Shown here piece after piece: positions 37,608 through 49,179 of a stretch of DNA of 64,000 nucleotides. Below the pieces are notes generated by a model. The model was not told the DNA's origin. It searched no databases and saw only the letters and a program-made list of their open reading frames with translations. The stretch is from Procambarus clarkii (Eukaryota > Arthropoda > Malacostraca > Decapoda > Cambaridae): assembly GCF_040958095.1 (NCBI RefSeq), contig NC_091233.1, forward strand, positions 5,675,036-5,739,035, written 5' to 3'. Position 1 is the first letter of the stretch. Every line of letters starts with the position of its first letter. A program made the position numbers and the translations under genes.

Positions 37608-37868
37608 GTGAGAGAGTATAAGGCAAGAGATATCGTCTCACTGAGTGAGTATAAGGCAAGAGATATCGTCTCACTGAGTGAGTATAAGGCAAGAGGTATC
37701 GTCTCGCTGAGAGAGTATAAGTCAAAAGGAATCATCTCACTGAGAGAGTATAAGGCAAGAGGTATCGTCTCACTGAGAGAGTATAAGGCAAGAGGAATCG
37801 TCTCGCTGAGTATATGGCAAGAGGTATCGTCTCACTGAGAGAGTATAAGGCAAGAGGTATCGTCTTTC
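37608..37868. repeat. 33-bp tandem repeat
   Basis: Eight copies of a unit containing GAGTATAAGGCAAGAGRTAT; 33 bases is 11 codons, so one frame reads SEYKARDIVSL repeatedly. Not a gene. Confidence 0.9.
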
Positions 37869-38019
37869 TTCATGCAGGTCGGCGTTCAAACCCCAACCGT
37901 CCAAGTGGTTGAGCACCATTCCGTTCGCCTGTCACATCCCACATCCTCATCCCGACCCTTTCTCAGTGCTATATAGTCGTGATGGTTTGGCGCTTTCCCC
38001 TGATAGTTCCCCATCGCCA

Positions 38020-38552
38020 GCATGTACACATGCACCAGCATGTACACATGCACCAGCATGTACACATGCACCAGCATGTACACATGCACCAACATGTACA
38101 CACGCACCAACATGTACACATGCACCAACATGTACACACGCACCAACATGTACACACGCACCAACATGTACACACGTACTAACAAGTACACACGTACTAA
38201 CATGTACACACGCACCAACACATACACACGCACCAACATGTACACACGTACTAACAAGTACACACGTACTAACAAGTACACACGCACCAACATGTACACA
38301 CGCACCAACATGTACACACGCACCAACATGTACACACGTACTAACAATTACACACGCACCAACATGTACACATGCACCAACATGTACACACGCACCAACA
38401 TGTACACACGTACTAACAAGTACACACGCACCAACATGTACACACGCACCAACATGTACACACGCACCAACATGTACACACGTACTAACAATTACACACG
38501 CACCAACATGTACACATGCACCAACATGTACACACGCACCAACATGTACACA
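38020..38552. repeat. 18-bp minisatellite
   Basis: About 30 units of ATGTACACAYGCACCAAC with ACGTACTAACAAG variants. A block of about 126 bases marked by the CTAACAATTACAC variant (near 38340 and 38481) is repeated. Threonine/histidine-rich ORFs here are artefacts. Confidence 0.92.
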
Positions 38553-38645
38553 CGGTCACATATATATTTTCATATATACATTTATATACATCCCCAAACT
38601 CCAGTTTTATTCTTCCTTCTGCTCCCCTTCTCTTTTATTCTTTAG

Positions 38646-39290
38646 TGTTAAAAGTGACCCAACACACCCCGGGGCGTTGTGTACACAAGGAGGTGTATCT
38701 AGGGGCTAAGAGTGACCCAACACACCCCGGGGTGTTGTGTACACAAGGAGAGGTGTATCTAGGGGCTAAGAGTGACCCAACACACCCCGGGGTGTTGTGT
38801 ACACAAGGAGAGGTGTATCTAGGGGCTAAGAGTGACCCAACACACCCCGGGGTGTTGTGTACACAAGGAGGTGTATCTAGGGGCTAAGAGTGACCCAACA
38901 CACCCCGGGGTGTTGTGTACACAAGGAGAAGTGTATCTAGGGGCTAAGAGTGACCCAACACACCCCGGGGCGTTGTGTACACAAGGAGGTGTATCTAGGG
39001 GCTAAGAGTGACCCAACACACCCCGGGGTGTTGTGTACACAAGGATAGGTGTATCTAGGGGCTAAGAGTGACCCAACACACCCCGGGGTGTTGTGTACAC
39101 AAGGAGAGGTGTATCTAGGGGCTAAGAGTGACCCAACACACCCCGGGGTGTTGTGTACACAAGGAGAGGTGTATCTAGGGGCTAAGAGTGACCCAACACA
39201 CCCCGGGGTGTTGTGTACACAAGGAGAGGTGTATCTAGGGGCTGAGAGTGACCCAACACCCCCCGAGGCGTTGTGTACACAAGGAGAGGG
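38646..39290. repeat. 60-bp minisatellite with a central palindrome
   Basis: Eleven copies of a 58-60-base unit. Each contains the perfect palindrome ACACCCCGGGGTGT and AGGTGTATCTAGGGGCTAAG. Copies differ mostly by GGAG/GGAGAG indels. Confidence 0.92.
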
Positions 39291-39465
39291 CCGGCAGGTC
39301 AGCCCGAGGCTGGGGGCCTCCCACACACTGATAGCACTAATATGTCAAAGGATGTTAATGGACCGCAGTGAGAGATGAAGGTTCGGGAGGATTCAGTAGT
39401 GTCTTACCTACTGTCGGTCTTAACACACCCTCAATAAGGCCAATGATCTGATTGTTTACAGTTGA

Positions 39466-39635
<170 letters not shown>

Positions 39636-39691
39636 GTTTTATACGTAAGTTTCATCTTCCTATCTTTATTTATTGGGCCAATATACCTTCA

Positions 39692-39693
<2 letters not shown>

Positions 39694-39725
<32 letters not shown>
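39694..39725. repeat. (TA)n tract
   Basis: Short TA tract abutting a Penelope P1 terminus. Confidence 0.93.
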
Positions 39726-39727
<2 letters not shown>

Positions 39728-40818
39728 CCGAAAAAGTAAGATTAATAATTCTAACACGAATTTTCTCAATCTTTCGTACATTTTTTTTCACTGTTGGAGG
39801 CAATTCAAAAATCAATTCTCCAAAATTCATTTTTATTTCTAGTCTGACGCGACACTTGAGTGCGTTTCGTAAAACTTATTACATTTTCAAAGACTTTACA
39901 CATACACAACTGAATAGAACTTACATATCTCCAGTTTGTTTATATCTACATTTGAGTGAGGTGGATGGGGTGAGGTGGTATTTAATAGGGTATTAATTTC
40001 ATCAACACAAGACAGAACACGAAACAATGGGTATTGAAATGGAAGTGATTGTAGAAAGCCTATTGGTCCATATTTCTTGATGCTTCTATATTGGAGCGGA
40101 GTCTTGAGGTGGGTAGAATATAGTTGTGCATTAATTGGCTGTTGATTGCTGGTGTTGACTTCTTAATGTGCAGTGCCTCGCAAACGTCAAGCCGCCTGCT
40201 ATCGCTGTATCTATCGATGATTTCTGTGTTGTTTACTAGGATTTCTCTGGCGATGGTTTGGTTGTGGGAAGAGATTATATGTTCCTTAATGGAGCCCTGT
40301 TGCTTATGCATCGTTAAACACCTAGAAAGAGATGTTGATGTCTTGCCTATATGCTGGGTTTTTTTGAAGCTTACAGTCCCCAAGAGGGCATTTGAAGGCA
40401 TAGACGACGTTGGTCTCTTTTAAAGCATTCTGTTTTGTGTCTGGAGAGTTTCTCATGAGTAGGCTGGCCGTTTTTCTGGTTTTATAGTAAATCGTCAGTT
40501 GTATCCTCTGATTTTTGTCTGTAGGGATAACGCTTCTATTAACAATATCTTTCAGGACACTTTCCTCCGTTTTATGAGCTGTGGAAAAGAAATTCCTGTA
40601 AAATAGTCTAATAGGGGGTATAGGTGTTGTGTTGGTTGTCTCTTCAGAGGTTGCATGGCGTTTCACTTTCCTTCTTATGATGTCTTCGACGAAACCATTG
40701 GAGAAGCCGTTGTTGACTAGGACCTGCCTTACCCTACAGGTCCTAGTCAACAACGGCTTCTCCAATAGTTTCGTCGAAGACATCATAAGAAGGAAAGTGA
40801 AACGCCATGCAAGCTAGT
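39726..40818 (-). pseudogene. Penelope P1 3' part with 5'-terminal segment and fold-back
   Basis: Same plan as 26491-27316: from the right, coding sequence with LVNNGFSNGFVEDIIRRKVK and PPIRLFYRNFFSTAH, then the endonuclease region (VVYAFKCPLGDC, TSTSLSRCLTMHKQ) with a frame change near 40360, a 3' UTR, and the N-terminal segment (MNFGELIF region) ending at the TA tract. At 40741-40815 the coding sequence turns back: CAACGGCTTCTCCAAT is the inverted copy of 40699-40714. The fold-back ends at the BEL/Pao LTR. Confidence 0.87.
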
Positions 40819-41658
40819 AGTAATAATTACTAATTATGACTACTACTACTACTACAAGAATAATGATGGCTTAGCTGAGCCTGTAGAAGGGGCCTGCTTA
40901 GGCTGTGTATATGAAGCATCAAGATGGGTGTGGCGCTGCCTCTTTGTGCCACGTAATGGCGGCTGGTGGGAAGGACAAGGCTTGACAAACAGGTAGTTAG
41001 TTATGTGTATGGACCACTGTCTGCACAGATTCTTGCTGCTCCTCTCACATTTTACCTGTATGGGATGCAAGGAATTAATCAAAGTTCCCTAAACATATCA
41101 CTTACAGGTATGATATGAAGTGTGAGGGCTGGAATGGAGTACACGTACACTGTGTTGTTTTCTTCATACATCGTGACCGACTTATTTATAAATGAAAATA
41201 TGTGTACACTATAATTTCAAATACAATACTTGATAAGCCGGATACGGTCGTTGTTGTGATGTTGATAGGCTGTATTGCTGGTTGTTGACACGTAATTGGA
41301 GTGTCTAGTTGTTTCACCAGCTCTGGAGCCATGTACAGCGTAGGGCTGTTTTGTTATTGTTGTGGAGTAGGAGCGTTAGTCTCTGTGTGGAGCCAACGCC
41401 CTGAGGTTGGTTCACTTCTCAAAGTAATTTTACATTAACAAGGGAACCAAGCTACATTTTGATGTTAATAATCATATTCAATCTTGTTGATTACTTTTTT
41501 GTTAATTCTAGATACAAAACTATTGTATTAACAATGTTTAATATTGTAAATATACGGTGACATCGATGATGTCACGGAGTCTTCCATTTTCTATCCTGAA
41601 GGGATCACAGACTAAGGGAGACTATGTTATTATCTGTGTATGTGTCGGATTCCCGACA
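40819..41658 (-). repeat. BEL/Pao 3' LTR
   Basis: 840 bases matching 48390-49179 plus 51024-51073. By eye about 23 mismatches are seen (roughly 2.7 percent). In element orientation it starts TGTCGGGAATC. The other end is defined only by loss of similarity at AGTAATAATTAC. Confidence 0.88.
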
Positions 41659-41820
41659 TAATTCCGGGGAGGAAGAACACGGGTCAATGTCCCGGTAAGG
41701 ACTGCGATCACTTTATTCTTCTCCTTCAGAATTATAGTGCTGCTTTAATTTGAGTTCACATTGTTGTGCAGCAGTCCGTTATGGACGTATGTCCCGTATT
41801 GGCGAATCGGGTGCTGGAAG

Positions 41821-43023
41821 TCATTGCACGTCTTCTTTCCTGGCCAGTTCTAAAGGTACTAATTTCTCTAAAGTTTTGAGAGTAGTGTTGCCTCGGCATT
41901 TTACTTTCACTATTCTCAAGATGCCCTGGCTGTCTGGATGAACAGAGACTATTTGACCTATAGGCCACTTTGAGCGTGGTCCATCACTATCCACCAGAAC
42001 TATGTCACCAGGGTTCAAGTTAATTCTGTTATAGGGATTGTTTGCCCCGTAATGATACTCCCTCAGAGCTGTAAGGCATTCACGAGTCCATATGTCATTC
42101 CACCGACTTATCACCCTTGAAAGATGTTTGAAACGTTGAACCAAATCACTCTCTTTGACATATGAAGGATCCTCTGGTTCCTCGTCCATAAGGGACACAA
42201 GTGTTTTGAGAGGTCTCCCATACATCAGATGAGCTGGACTTAATGGTTCACGCTGCAAAACATCATCAGAGAGGTAGGTAAGTGGTCGGTTATTAACTCG
42301 TGCTTCTATCTCTATGATTACTGTTTGAAGCTCCTGTAGGTCAATCCTTTGGCGGTGTGGGGTTTTCCATAGGGAACGTTTCACCGTACCAACCATGCGT
42401 TCATAGAAGCCTCTGTGCCATGGTGCTCTGGGAGGTATGAATTTCCAATGGCACTGCCGTTGAGTTAGGGCCGTGCGTACCTTTGGGTGTGCCCAGATTT
42501 TCCTCAGACATGCTTCTCCTGCCACCAAGTTGGACCCATTGTCTGAGATCATTAACTTAGGACAAGATCTACGTGAAGCAAACCTGCGGAAAGCCTGCAA
42601 GAATGCTTTGGCACTCATATCGGGAGTCACTTCTAGATGGACTGCTCATGTTGTGGCACAAGTAAAAAGACAGATATAGGCCTTTACTGGTTTCTTGTCT
42701 TTAGTGCCTGTCAATGTCAGTGCTCCTGTGAAATCTACTCCTGTTGTCTCAAAGGGACGAATATGTACGACTCGTTCCTTCGGAAGTGGAGGAGGGCCAG
42801 GATATGGACACACTCTGGCATCGTATCTCCGGCAAACAACACAGGATTTGATTATGGATTTTACTGTCTGTCTACCTTGGGGTAGCCAGTACTGTTGTCT
42901 TAAGTCCGTGAGAGTATCTAATACCCCACTATGCAGAGTGCAGTATTTGTGTATATGTAACACAATTAGTTTGCTTACTATGTGGTGATGAGGGAGCAAT
43001 TTTGGATTTTTTGCTTCCAGATC
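41821..43023 (-). pseudogene. pol: BEL/Pao pol: integrase
   Basis: The zinc-binding part (within 42646-43023) has HIHKYCTLHSGVLDTL and IIKSCVVCRRYDA, giving an HHCC finger, then GVDFTGALTLTG with the first catalytic Asp. The frame 41821-42630 continues the core with MISDNGSNL (second Asp) and YERMVGTVKRSLW (Glu). A DUF5641-like C-terminus follows: NLNPGDIVLVDSD and WPIGQIVSVHPD. There is a frame break near 42640. Integrase would insert the cDNA copy into the genome. A SINE separates it from the RNase H part. Confidence 0.9.
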
Positions 43024-43029
43024 TATGTC

Positions 43030-43291
43030 TGGGGGGCCTCGTAGCCTGGTGGATAGCGCGCAGGACTCATAATTCTGTGGCGCGGGTTCGATTCCCGCAT
43101 GAGGCAGAAACAAATGGGCAAAGTTTCTTTCACCCTGAATGCCCCTGTTACCTAGCAGTAAATAGGTACCTGGGTGTTAGTCAGCTGTCACGGGCTGCTT
43201 CCTGGGGGTGGAGGCCTGGTCAAGGACCTGGCCGCGGGGACACTAAAGCCCCGAAATCAACTCAAGATAACCTCAAGATAACCTCAAGATA
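43030..43291 (+). mobile_element. tRNA-Met-derived SINE inserted in BEL/Pao pol
   Basis: The head from 43036 folds as a tRNA: acceptor GCCTCGT pairs with ATGAGGC, the anticodon loop is CTCATAA (CAT, methionine), and the B box is GGTTCGATTCC. The body and CR1-like tail equal those of the SINEs at 6.5 and 14.0 kb, so only the head differs. Target duplication TATGTC stands at 43024-43029 and 43290-43295. Ignoring the insert, the pol frame reads on across the site (CGGRLQHADI, then DLEAKNPKLLP), which confirms the boundaries. Confidence 0.92.
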
Positions 43292-43295
43292 TGTC

Positions 43296-43913
43296 AGCAT
43301 GCTGTAAGCGTCCTCCGCATCTTATCAAGTTTTAATTGTCAGTGTCTAACCAGAGACCCAGATCATGTTGTAGCTTCATTGGAACATTGTCAATTGCTTT
43401 CCCGAATGTGTCGATGTGAGCTCTTTTGACCCAGTACCTTCGGGCACTAGAGAATTTATGCTTGATTCCCATTTTCTTTAGAAAATCAAACACTACTTGG
43501 GTGACACCTATAAGTTTGTTCAGTTCAGAGTACCGAGCAGGATCAATTACCAAAGTCCGAGGTAGTTCCGGGTTCTCAGTGGGAACAGTGACATTGGTCA
43601 CAATGACTTGTGGCTTTTGTTTAGGCCACTGGTCGCTGATTAGCCACTGAGGTCCATTAAACCATATCTCTGCCTTTGTTAATTCCCGTAAAGTCAGGCC
43701 TCTGGAGAGATAGTCAGCTGGATTCTCTTTAGTAGGTACATATCTTAGTTTATACCCTGCTGACAACTCTCGTATTTCCATAACGTGGTTACTCATGTAA
43801 GGATTCTTACTGTTATTGTTTTTAACCCACTGTAGCACTGCCTCATTATCTGACCATACTACTGTTCCTTTAAAGCGGATGTGGCTTAAGGCCTTGATCA
43901 GATAATGAGCCAA
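43296..43913 (-). pseudogene. pol: BEL/Pao pol: RNase H and linker
   Basis: Frame 43332-43913 shows VVWSDNEAVLQWV (RNase H Asp block), YVPTKENPADYLSRGL and the linker FNGPQWL. It ends just before the SINE with CGGRLQHADI in another frame. The upstream frame ends at 43922, so a frameshift separates this from the RT part. Confidence 0.88.
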
Positions 43914-43921
43914 TCTTACAC

Positions 43922-45340
43922 CTAGCAGTAAGGCAGTTGTGGCAGTAATTCCAGTTGTGGCAGTGATCTTTTCTTTAAAGGTGCCACTCTGGCCTTTGAT
44001 GTGAGCAAATTGACTTGCCCATTTGAGACCAGGTAAGCTACTGTACCATAAGCCTTTCCTGAGGCATCACAAAATACATGCAGCTTAATTGGTTCCTTTT
44101 CATTTACTACTGTGTTCCTAGGGAACTTGACAGACTCTAGGATACTTAAATCTTTCACTAACCCTTGCCATCTTTCTTGTAGGGCAGGTGTTAGAAGATC
44201 ATCCCAGCCTATCTTTTGTTGCCAACATTCCTGTATTATCTTCTTCCCATTAATTAGTATTGGACCTAATAAGCCTAATGGGTCGAAGGGTTTGCTGACT
44301 TGTGATAGCAATTTTCTCATTGTTAAGTTAGTGGTATCTGTCTCCACTGACTTGATTGTCAGCTGATCGGTTGTCGTGTTCCATTGGACACCTAGTACCT
44401 TTGTCATCTCGGGTACTTGGTAGTCGGGAAATTCAGTTGCGATCAGTTGTTTTAATTTGTCATTGTTAGAGACCCAAGACTGGAGAGGCATATTGGCTCC
44501 CATTAATTCTCGATTGGCCTCATGGTATATGTCCAACAGCTTACTTTCACTGTTGGTTGTTCCTTGAAAATTATCCACATACAGGTTTTCGCTAATTTCC
44601 GTCTTGTTCGGGCTATTGGACTTCTTCAAGTGCGTATCCAAGGTAGCTTGAAGCAGAAATGGAGAGGACGTGGCCCCAAACAAAACTCACGCAAACCGGT
44701 AAGTGATTAATTCACTGTTCGGATCGTTAGGATCCTTAATCCATAAGAACTCTGTGTAGTTCCAGTCTTCTTCTTGAAGACCTTACCCTAAGGAATGCCT
44801 TGCTAATGTCGGCTGTATATGCATGTCCCTATTCAAAACTTTAACAGCACGTCATAAAGCCTTTGTGTTAGGCTAGGGCCCATTTGAAGGCAGTCATTTA
44901 ACGAAACACTATTCTGTCCCATCTTAGCACTGCAATTAAATACTATCCGTAGTGGGGTAGTAGCAGAATTCTTCTGTACAGGATGGTGTGGCAGGTAGTG
45001 TCCTTCCTTTGGGTTATCACTTGTTACAACTTCGATAAATTTGTGATCGAGCTGCTTCTGTATTATTTCATGGTACAACTTCAAGTTCTCAGGTTGTCTT
45101 TGTAAGCGCAACACCTGCGATCTTAATTGATTTTGTGCCATAAAGTGGTTGACCGGGTAGCTGAGGGTGATTCAGCTTCCATGGTAACCTGATCCAGTAC
45201 TGATTATCTTTGTAGATAACTGAGTCCAGGTATTGTTTGTATGTCCAGTCATCATCTGGGCTAGGTTGATCAGGGACAATGCCGAGAGTTGCCAGGTCCC
45301 ATAATTTATGCACTGGGGGATCAAGCTCACCCTCGGACAT
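43922..45340 (-). pseudogene. pol: BEL/Pao pol: reverse transcriptase
   Basis: Broken into three frames. 45089-45340 has WIRLPWKLNHPQLP. 44833-45141 has HYLPHHPVQK and LRIVFNCSAK. 43922-44683 has MFGATSSPFLLQATL, then LYVDNFQG: the usual YVDD box reads YVDN here, losing the second catalytic Asp. It continues with KPFDPLGLLGPI and HVFCDASGKAYGTVAYL, the start of RNase H. Order and spacing fit BEL/Pao; frameshifts near 44690-44830 and 45110 make it inactive. Confidence 0.9.
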
Positions 45341-45373
45341 GTCTCTGTGTTGCAGTGGAGACTGGTCTCCTAG

Positions 45374-45895
45374 TCATGCAACCATTACTGTGTTGGCATG
45401 TTGGTGATCTACAGGTGCGGGTTGTTTTAGCCGTAATACTGGGCCTGTTAGTAGATAGCCACCTGCAGATGGTAACACGTTCATACCGTGGTAATCTTCC
45501 TTTCCTGTGATAAACTTATGGTAGACATCTGATCCCATAAAGATTCCAATATTGGAAAGGTTGTCCAATGTAATTTTATCAGCCAAAGGAATTCCCCTTT
45601 CTTCCAGGAATTTGGCTGTTGTTCCTAGACCTTCTATATACAGGTCTGTTGGGAATCTATCTACTACAAGTGCTGGTACTTTTCGTACATAACCTCCTAA
45701 TTGTACTTTGGGTCGTACTACCCTGTAAGATCGGGCTCCTGAGTTAGTCAGAAATCCTGCTATGTTTATTCCTGTCTCCTCTACAGGTGTAAATTTCAGT
45801 TTATCTACCAACTCCTTTGATATAAAGGTCAGTTGGGACCCTTGATCAAATAATCCACGTACGGTGGCCTTGTTCTTTCCATTTCTAATGATCAC
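45374..45895 (-). CDS. pol: BEL/Pao aspartic protease
   Basis: One open frame of 173 residues. GLFDQGSQLTFISKELVDKL near the N-terminus is the BEL/Pao form of the retropepsin active site (catalytic Asp in DQGS, DUF1758). IFMGSDVYHKFITG and AGGYLLTGPVL near the C-terminus are also family-typical. It would cut the Gag-Pol precursor. Stops separate it from gag upstream and from the RT region downstream, so it is a relic of the polyprotein despite being open. Confidence 0.85.
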   Translation of the reverse strand: MIIRNGKNKATVRGLFDQGSQLTFISKELVDKLKFTPVEETGINIAGFLTNSGARSYRVVRPKVQLGGYVRKVPALVVDRFPTDLYIEGLGTTAKFLEERGIPLADKITLDNLSNIGIFMGSDVYHKFITGKEDYHGMNVLPSAGGYLLTGPVLRLKQPAPVDHQHANTVMVA

Positions 45896-46072
45896 TCATG
45901 CAGTAGGTAGAGCTGATTTATGGTTAGACCTTGTTGAGAAGACTCTTATGTCAGGTAACACAGTACAAAGCTGAACTGAAGTGGTAGCTCCTTCCTCCTC
46001 CTGTGGTTTGGCAGACTTTGTACTTGTGTCCCCACAAAGTACTGTATGGTGTTGACCCTTATGGCACCTATT

Positions 46073-47423
46073 TCAGGTGCGTACTGTAGTTGTGCAAGTG
46101 TCGGTATTATGTTCCCCTATACACTTGGTACATCTATGTAACTCCTTGAGTCGTTTTATGTGTGTTGCATGATCGGGGTAACGTCTGCAATTGTACATGG
46201 AATGTGATTGCTCACAAAACACATATGGTCTCCAGACGTTAACAGTATCTTGAGGAGTCACCGTTTTGGGTGACACGTTAACTGTAGGTTTGGAGGGACC
46301 AACTGCATATGTGCCCACACTGCCCTGATTCCACTTTGTGGAGGGAGAAGTTGTTTTAGCTTTGTTTGGAGTACTGTTTGTACTCTGTTGTTTACTATTA
46401 GTAGTAGACGATGGTTTAGATGTCGCTTTTCCTTCTGGATTAACTCTTTCTCGTTCTATGATGGTTTGTAACCCCTTTGTAATCTCCGGTACCGTCAAGG
46501 ATGACTAACCTACTAAAACAAACAACTTATCCAGTATGTCCCTGGGTAACTTTCGTGTCATATGGACTTGGATTATCCAATCTGATGCATCCAAGTTCAC
46601 TTTATTTTTAAGTGCCTTGAGCATGGACTCAAGCTCCAATCTGAAGGCTTGGAGTGAGACTGCTGTATTATTTGGAGGTTTAATGTCTAACTGTTTCTGT
46701 GTTAGAATTCTGATGGTCCTTTCTGGTTTAGCGTAATTATCTTTCAGGAGTTGTACTGCATTGTCATAATCGTCATCTGTGTGATTCAGATTACAGACCA
46801 CCTGATACGCTTCATCCTTCAAGACACTCTGTAAGTATGTAAACTTTGTCGTCTTTGGCACATTGGCATTAGAATCTACAGAATCGACAAATTTGCTCCA
46901 GAAACTGTCCCAACTCTCGTCTTCTGTTCCAGAAAAAGTTGGGAGACAGTGATGGCAATTTGACTTTTGGTGCTGTCTGGTTCTGGGAAGTTGAGATTGC
47001 AATATTTATATTGGCTTTATGGGCATTTATGATATCATCAAAGTTTTGCAACTTTGTAAACATTGCATCCTCATAATCAGAGTTTTCTTGTAGTATGTTG
47101 TTCATTGTATCTTCATCAATATTAGTAACGTTAAGTAATTCTTGATATTTCATCATTTGTTGCAACATATGGTGATATTTGTTCTGTGCAAGCTTAAGAT
47201 AGTTTTCCAGTGCTGCATAATTCTCTGGAGTTTGATTACTCAAGTCTTCACATTTGCTAATCTGTCGTGTCAAATGTCCCTTCATACTGGTTAGGGTTAT
47301 TTTTACATTATGGACAGTAGACATCTTGGAAGTACTTGTTAGTCGTGTAGGACTAGTGTCAGGACAATTTCTAGCACTTGTACTAGTAGAGCCATTAGTT
47401 TCCAAACTAGAGCTACTTATCAT
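46073..47423 (-). pseudogene. gag: BEL/Pao gag with one frameshift and one stop
   Basis: The first frame (46869-47423, ATG at 47423) carries the N-terminal region with ITLTSMKGHLTRQISKCEDL. The frame changes near 46940, inside the LP.FSGTEDESWDSFW block. The second frame (46505-47002) holds LQAFRLELESMLKALKNKV and LDASDW...TRKLPRDIL. After a stop at 46502 the third frame (46073-46498) ends with the zinc knuckle CEQSHSMYNC and RLKELHRCTKC. It is homologous to the gag at 11860-13305 but clearly diverged. Confidence 0.88.
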
Positions 47424-48389
47424 TTATTTATATATACACTGTATAATCATACACACTATAATTTGAGTGGTAGACCTGAATCATTGCTGGTATCCGCAAG
47501 TCAGCCCATCTTTATCACTCTTGGTTGGTACAGAGACACAGGTTAACACTCAAAGGTGAAATGATTATAGTTAAATTATGCCTATAGTTATATTGATATC
47601 ATGTTGACAACACAATTCGGGTTGTCTTAAATACTGCATAAAAATATGTACTTGCTAGGTTGTAATATGTGTTCAACTTTAGACAAGTGAAAAATTCTTA
47701 CCCTTACACCAGGTTAGCACAATAAATTAGACTAGGTTGCTGTACAACACCAGCCTAAAATGTCCTGCCCTTGTGCAAGAATTAGTTGCAAATAATGTGG
47801 CATGCAGTAATTGTTACAATAATGGCAGTAATAATGCAATATTAAAGTAATAAAGTAATGTTTTATATACATAAAATTACAAAAACATTTATAAGTAACT
47901 TATAAGTAAAGTAGCCTCTTATCAACCTCTTGTAATGACTTGAAAAAGCACAATTGTTCCTTTGGTACTGCCAGAACAATAATAGTGCTTGTTGAAAGTT
48001 CTGTTTGCTATGAGATTGAAAAGTTAGGTTAGAAAAATGCAAAAATATAGCAGTGTCTTCCTGCTATAATTTGTGTAGGTAATATTGCACTAATGTTATG
48101 TATATTGTATCTAGGTTCGAAGGACCAAATTAATGTGGGGAAACTCCAGGCAGCTATTCTCTTTTTTAAATTGACTTTAATAAGATAAAGTTATGTCTTA
48201 TTTATTTTTCTTAATAAGAATTAATTGAGTGAACTGTATGTACTTGTAAACTGCCTGAAATTATCTCACACATTATGGGGGGGACAATTGGTAGCCTAAA
48301 CCACTTTGAGAAGGCTCCTTCTTAAACTACTAATTGTTTACCTTTTATTATATTATAATGTTATACGACATATGGTGGTCTAATCTACT
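47424..48389 (-). other. BEL/Pao 5' leader
   Basis: About 970 bases between the 5' LTR and gag, AT-rich, without ORFs. CCCATCTTTATCAC at about 47506 is shared with the leader of the first gag-bearing element. A clear tRNA primer-binding site (TGG start) next to the LTR was not found. Confidence 0.6.
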
Positions 48390-49179
48390 AGTAATAATTA
48401 CTAATTATGACTACTACTACTACTACAAGAATAATGATGGCTTAGCTGAGCCTGTAGAAGGGGCCTACTTAGGCTGTGTATATGAAGCCTCAAGATGGGT
48501 GTGGCCCTGCCTCTTTGTGCCACGTAATGGCGGCTGGTGGGAAGGACAAGGCTTGACAAACAGGTAGTTAGTTATGTGTATGGACCACTGTCTGCACAGA
48601 TTCTTGCTGCTCCTCTCACATTTTACCTGTATGGGATGCAAGGAATTAATCAAAGTTCCCTAAACAAATCAATTACAGGTATGACATGAAGTGTGAGGGC
48701 TGTAATGGAGTACACGTACACTGTGTTGTTTTCTTCATACATCGTGACCGACTTATTTATAAATGAAAATATGTGTACACTATAATTTCAAATACAATAC
48801 TTGATAAGCCGGATACGGTCGTTGTTGTGATGTTGATAGGCTGTATTGCTGGTTGTTGACATGTAATTGGGGTGTCTAGTTGTTTCACCAGCTCTGGAGC
48901 CATGTACAGCGTAGGGCTGTTCTGTTATTGTTGTGGAGTGGGAGCGTTGGTCTCTTTGTGGAGCCAACTCCCTGAGGTTGGTTCACTTCTCAAAGTAATT
49001 TTACATTAACAAGGGAACCAAGCTACATTTTGATGTTAATAATTATATTCACTCTTGTTGATTACTTTTTTGTTAAATCTAGATACAAAACTATTCTATT
49101 AACAATGTTTAATATTGTAAATATACGGTGACATCGATGACGTCACGGAGTCTCCCATTTTCTATCCTGAAGGGATCAC
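48390..49179 (-). repeat. BEL/Pao 5' LTR, left portion
   Basis: 790 bases matching 40819-41609. It is interrupted at AAGGGATCAC by the LINE; the remaining 50 bases are at 51024-51073. Confidence 0.9.

Noticed and set aside
37909-38709. Thr/His-rich ORFs
   Set aside because: Translation of the 18-base minisatellite in all frames.
38646-39290. CRISPR-like array
   Set aside because: Units are directly adjacent with no unique spacers, and the context is eukaryotic; it is an ordinary minisatellite.
40852-41082. Small ORF repeated at 48465-48653
   Set aside because: Lies in the BEL/Pao LTR in both copies; conserved because the LTRs are conserved, with no protein signature.
43036-43108. Functional tRNA-Met gene
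   Set aside because: A good cloverleaf, but fused to a SINE body and bounded by a target duplication in a retroelement gene.
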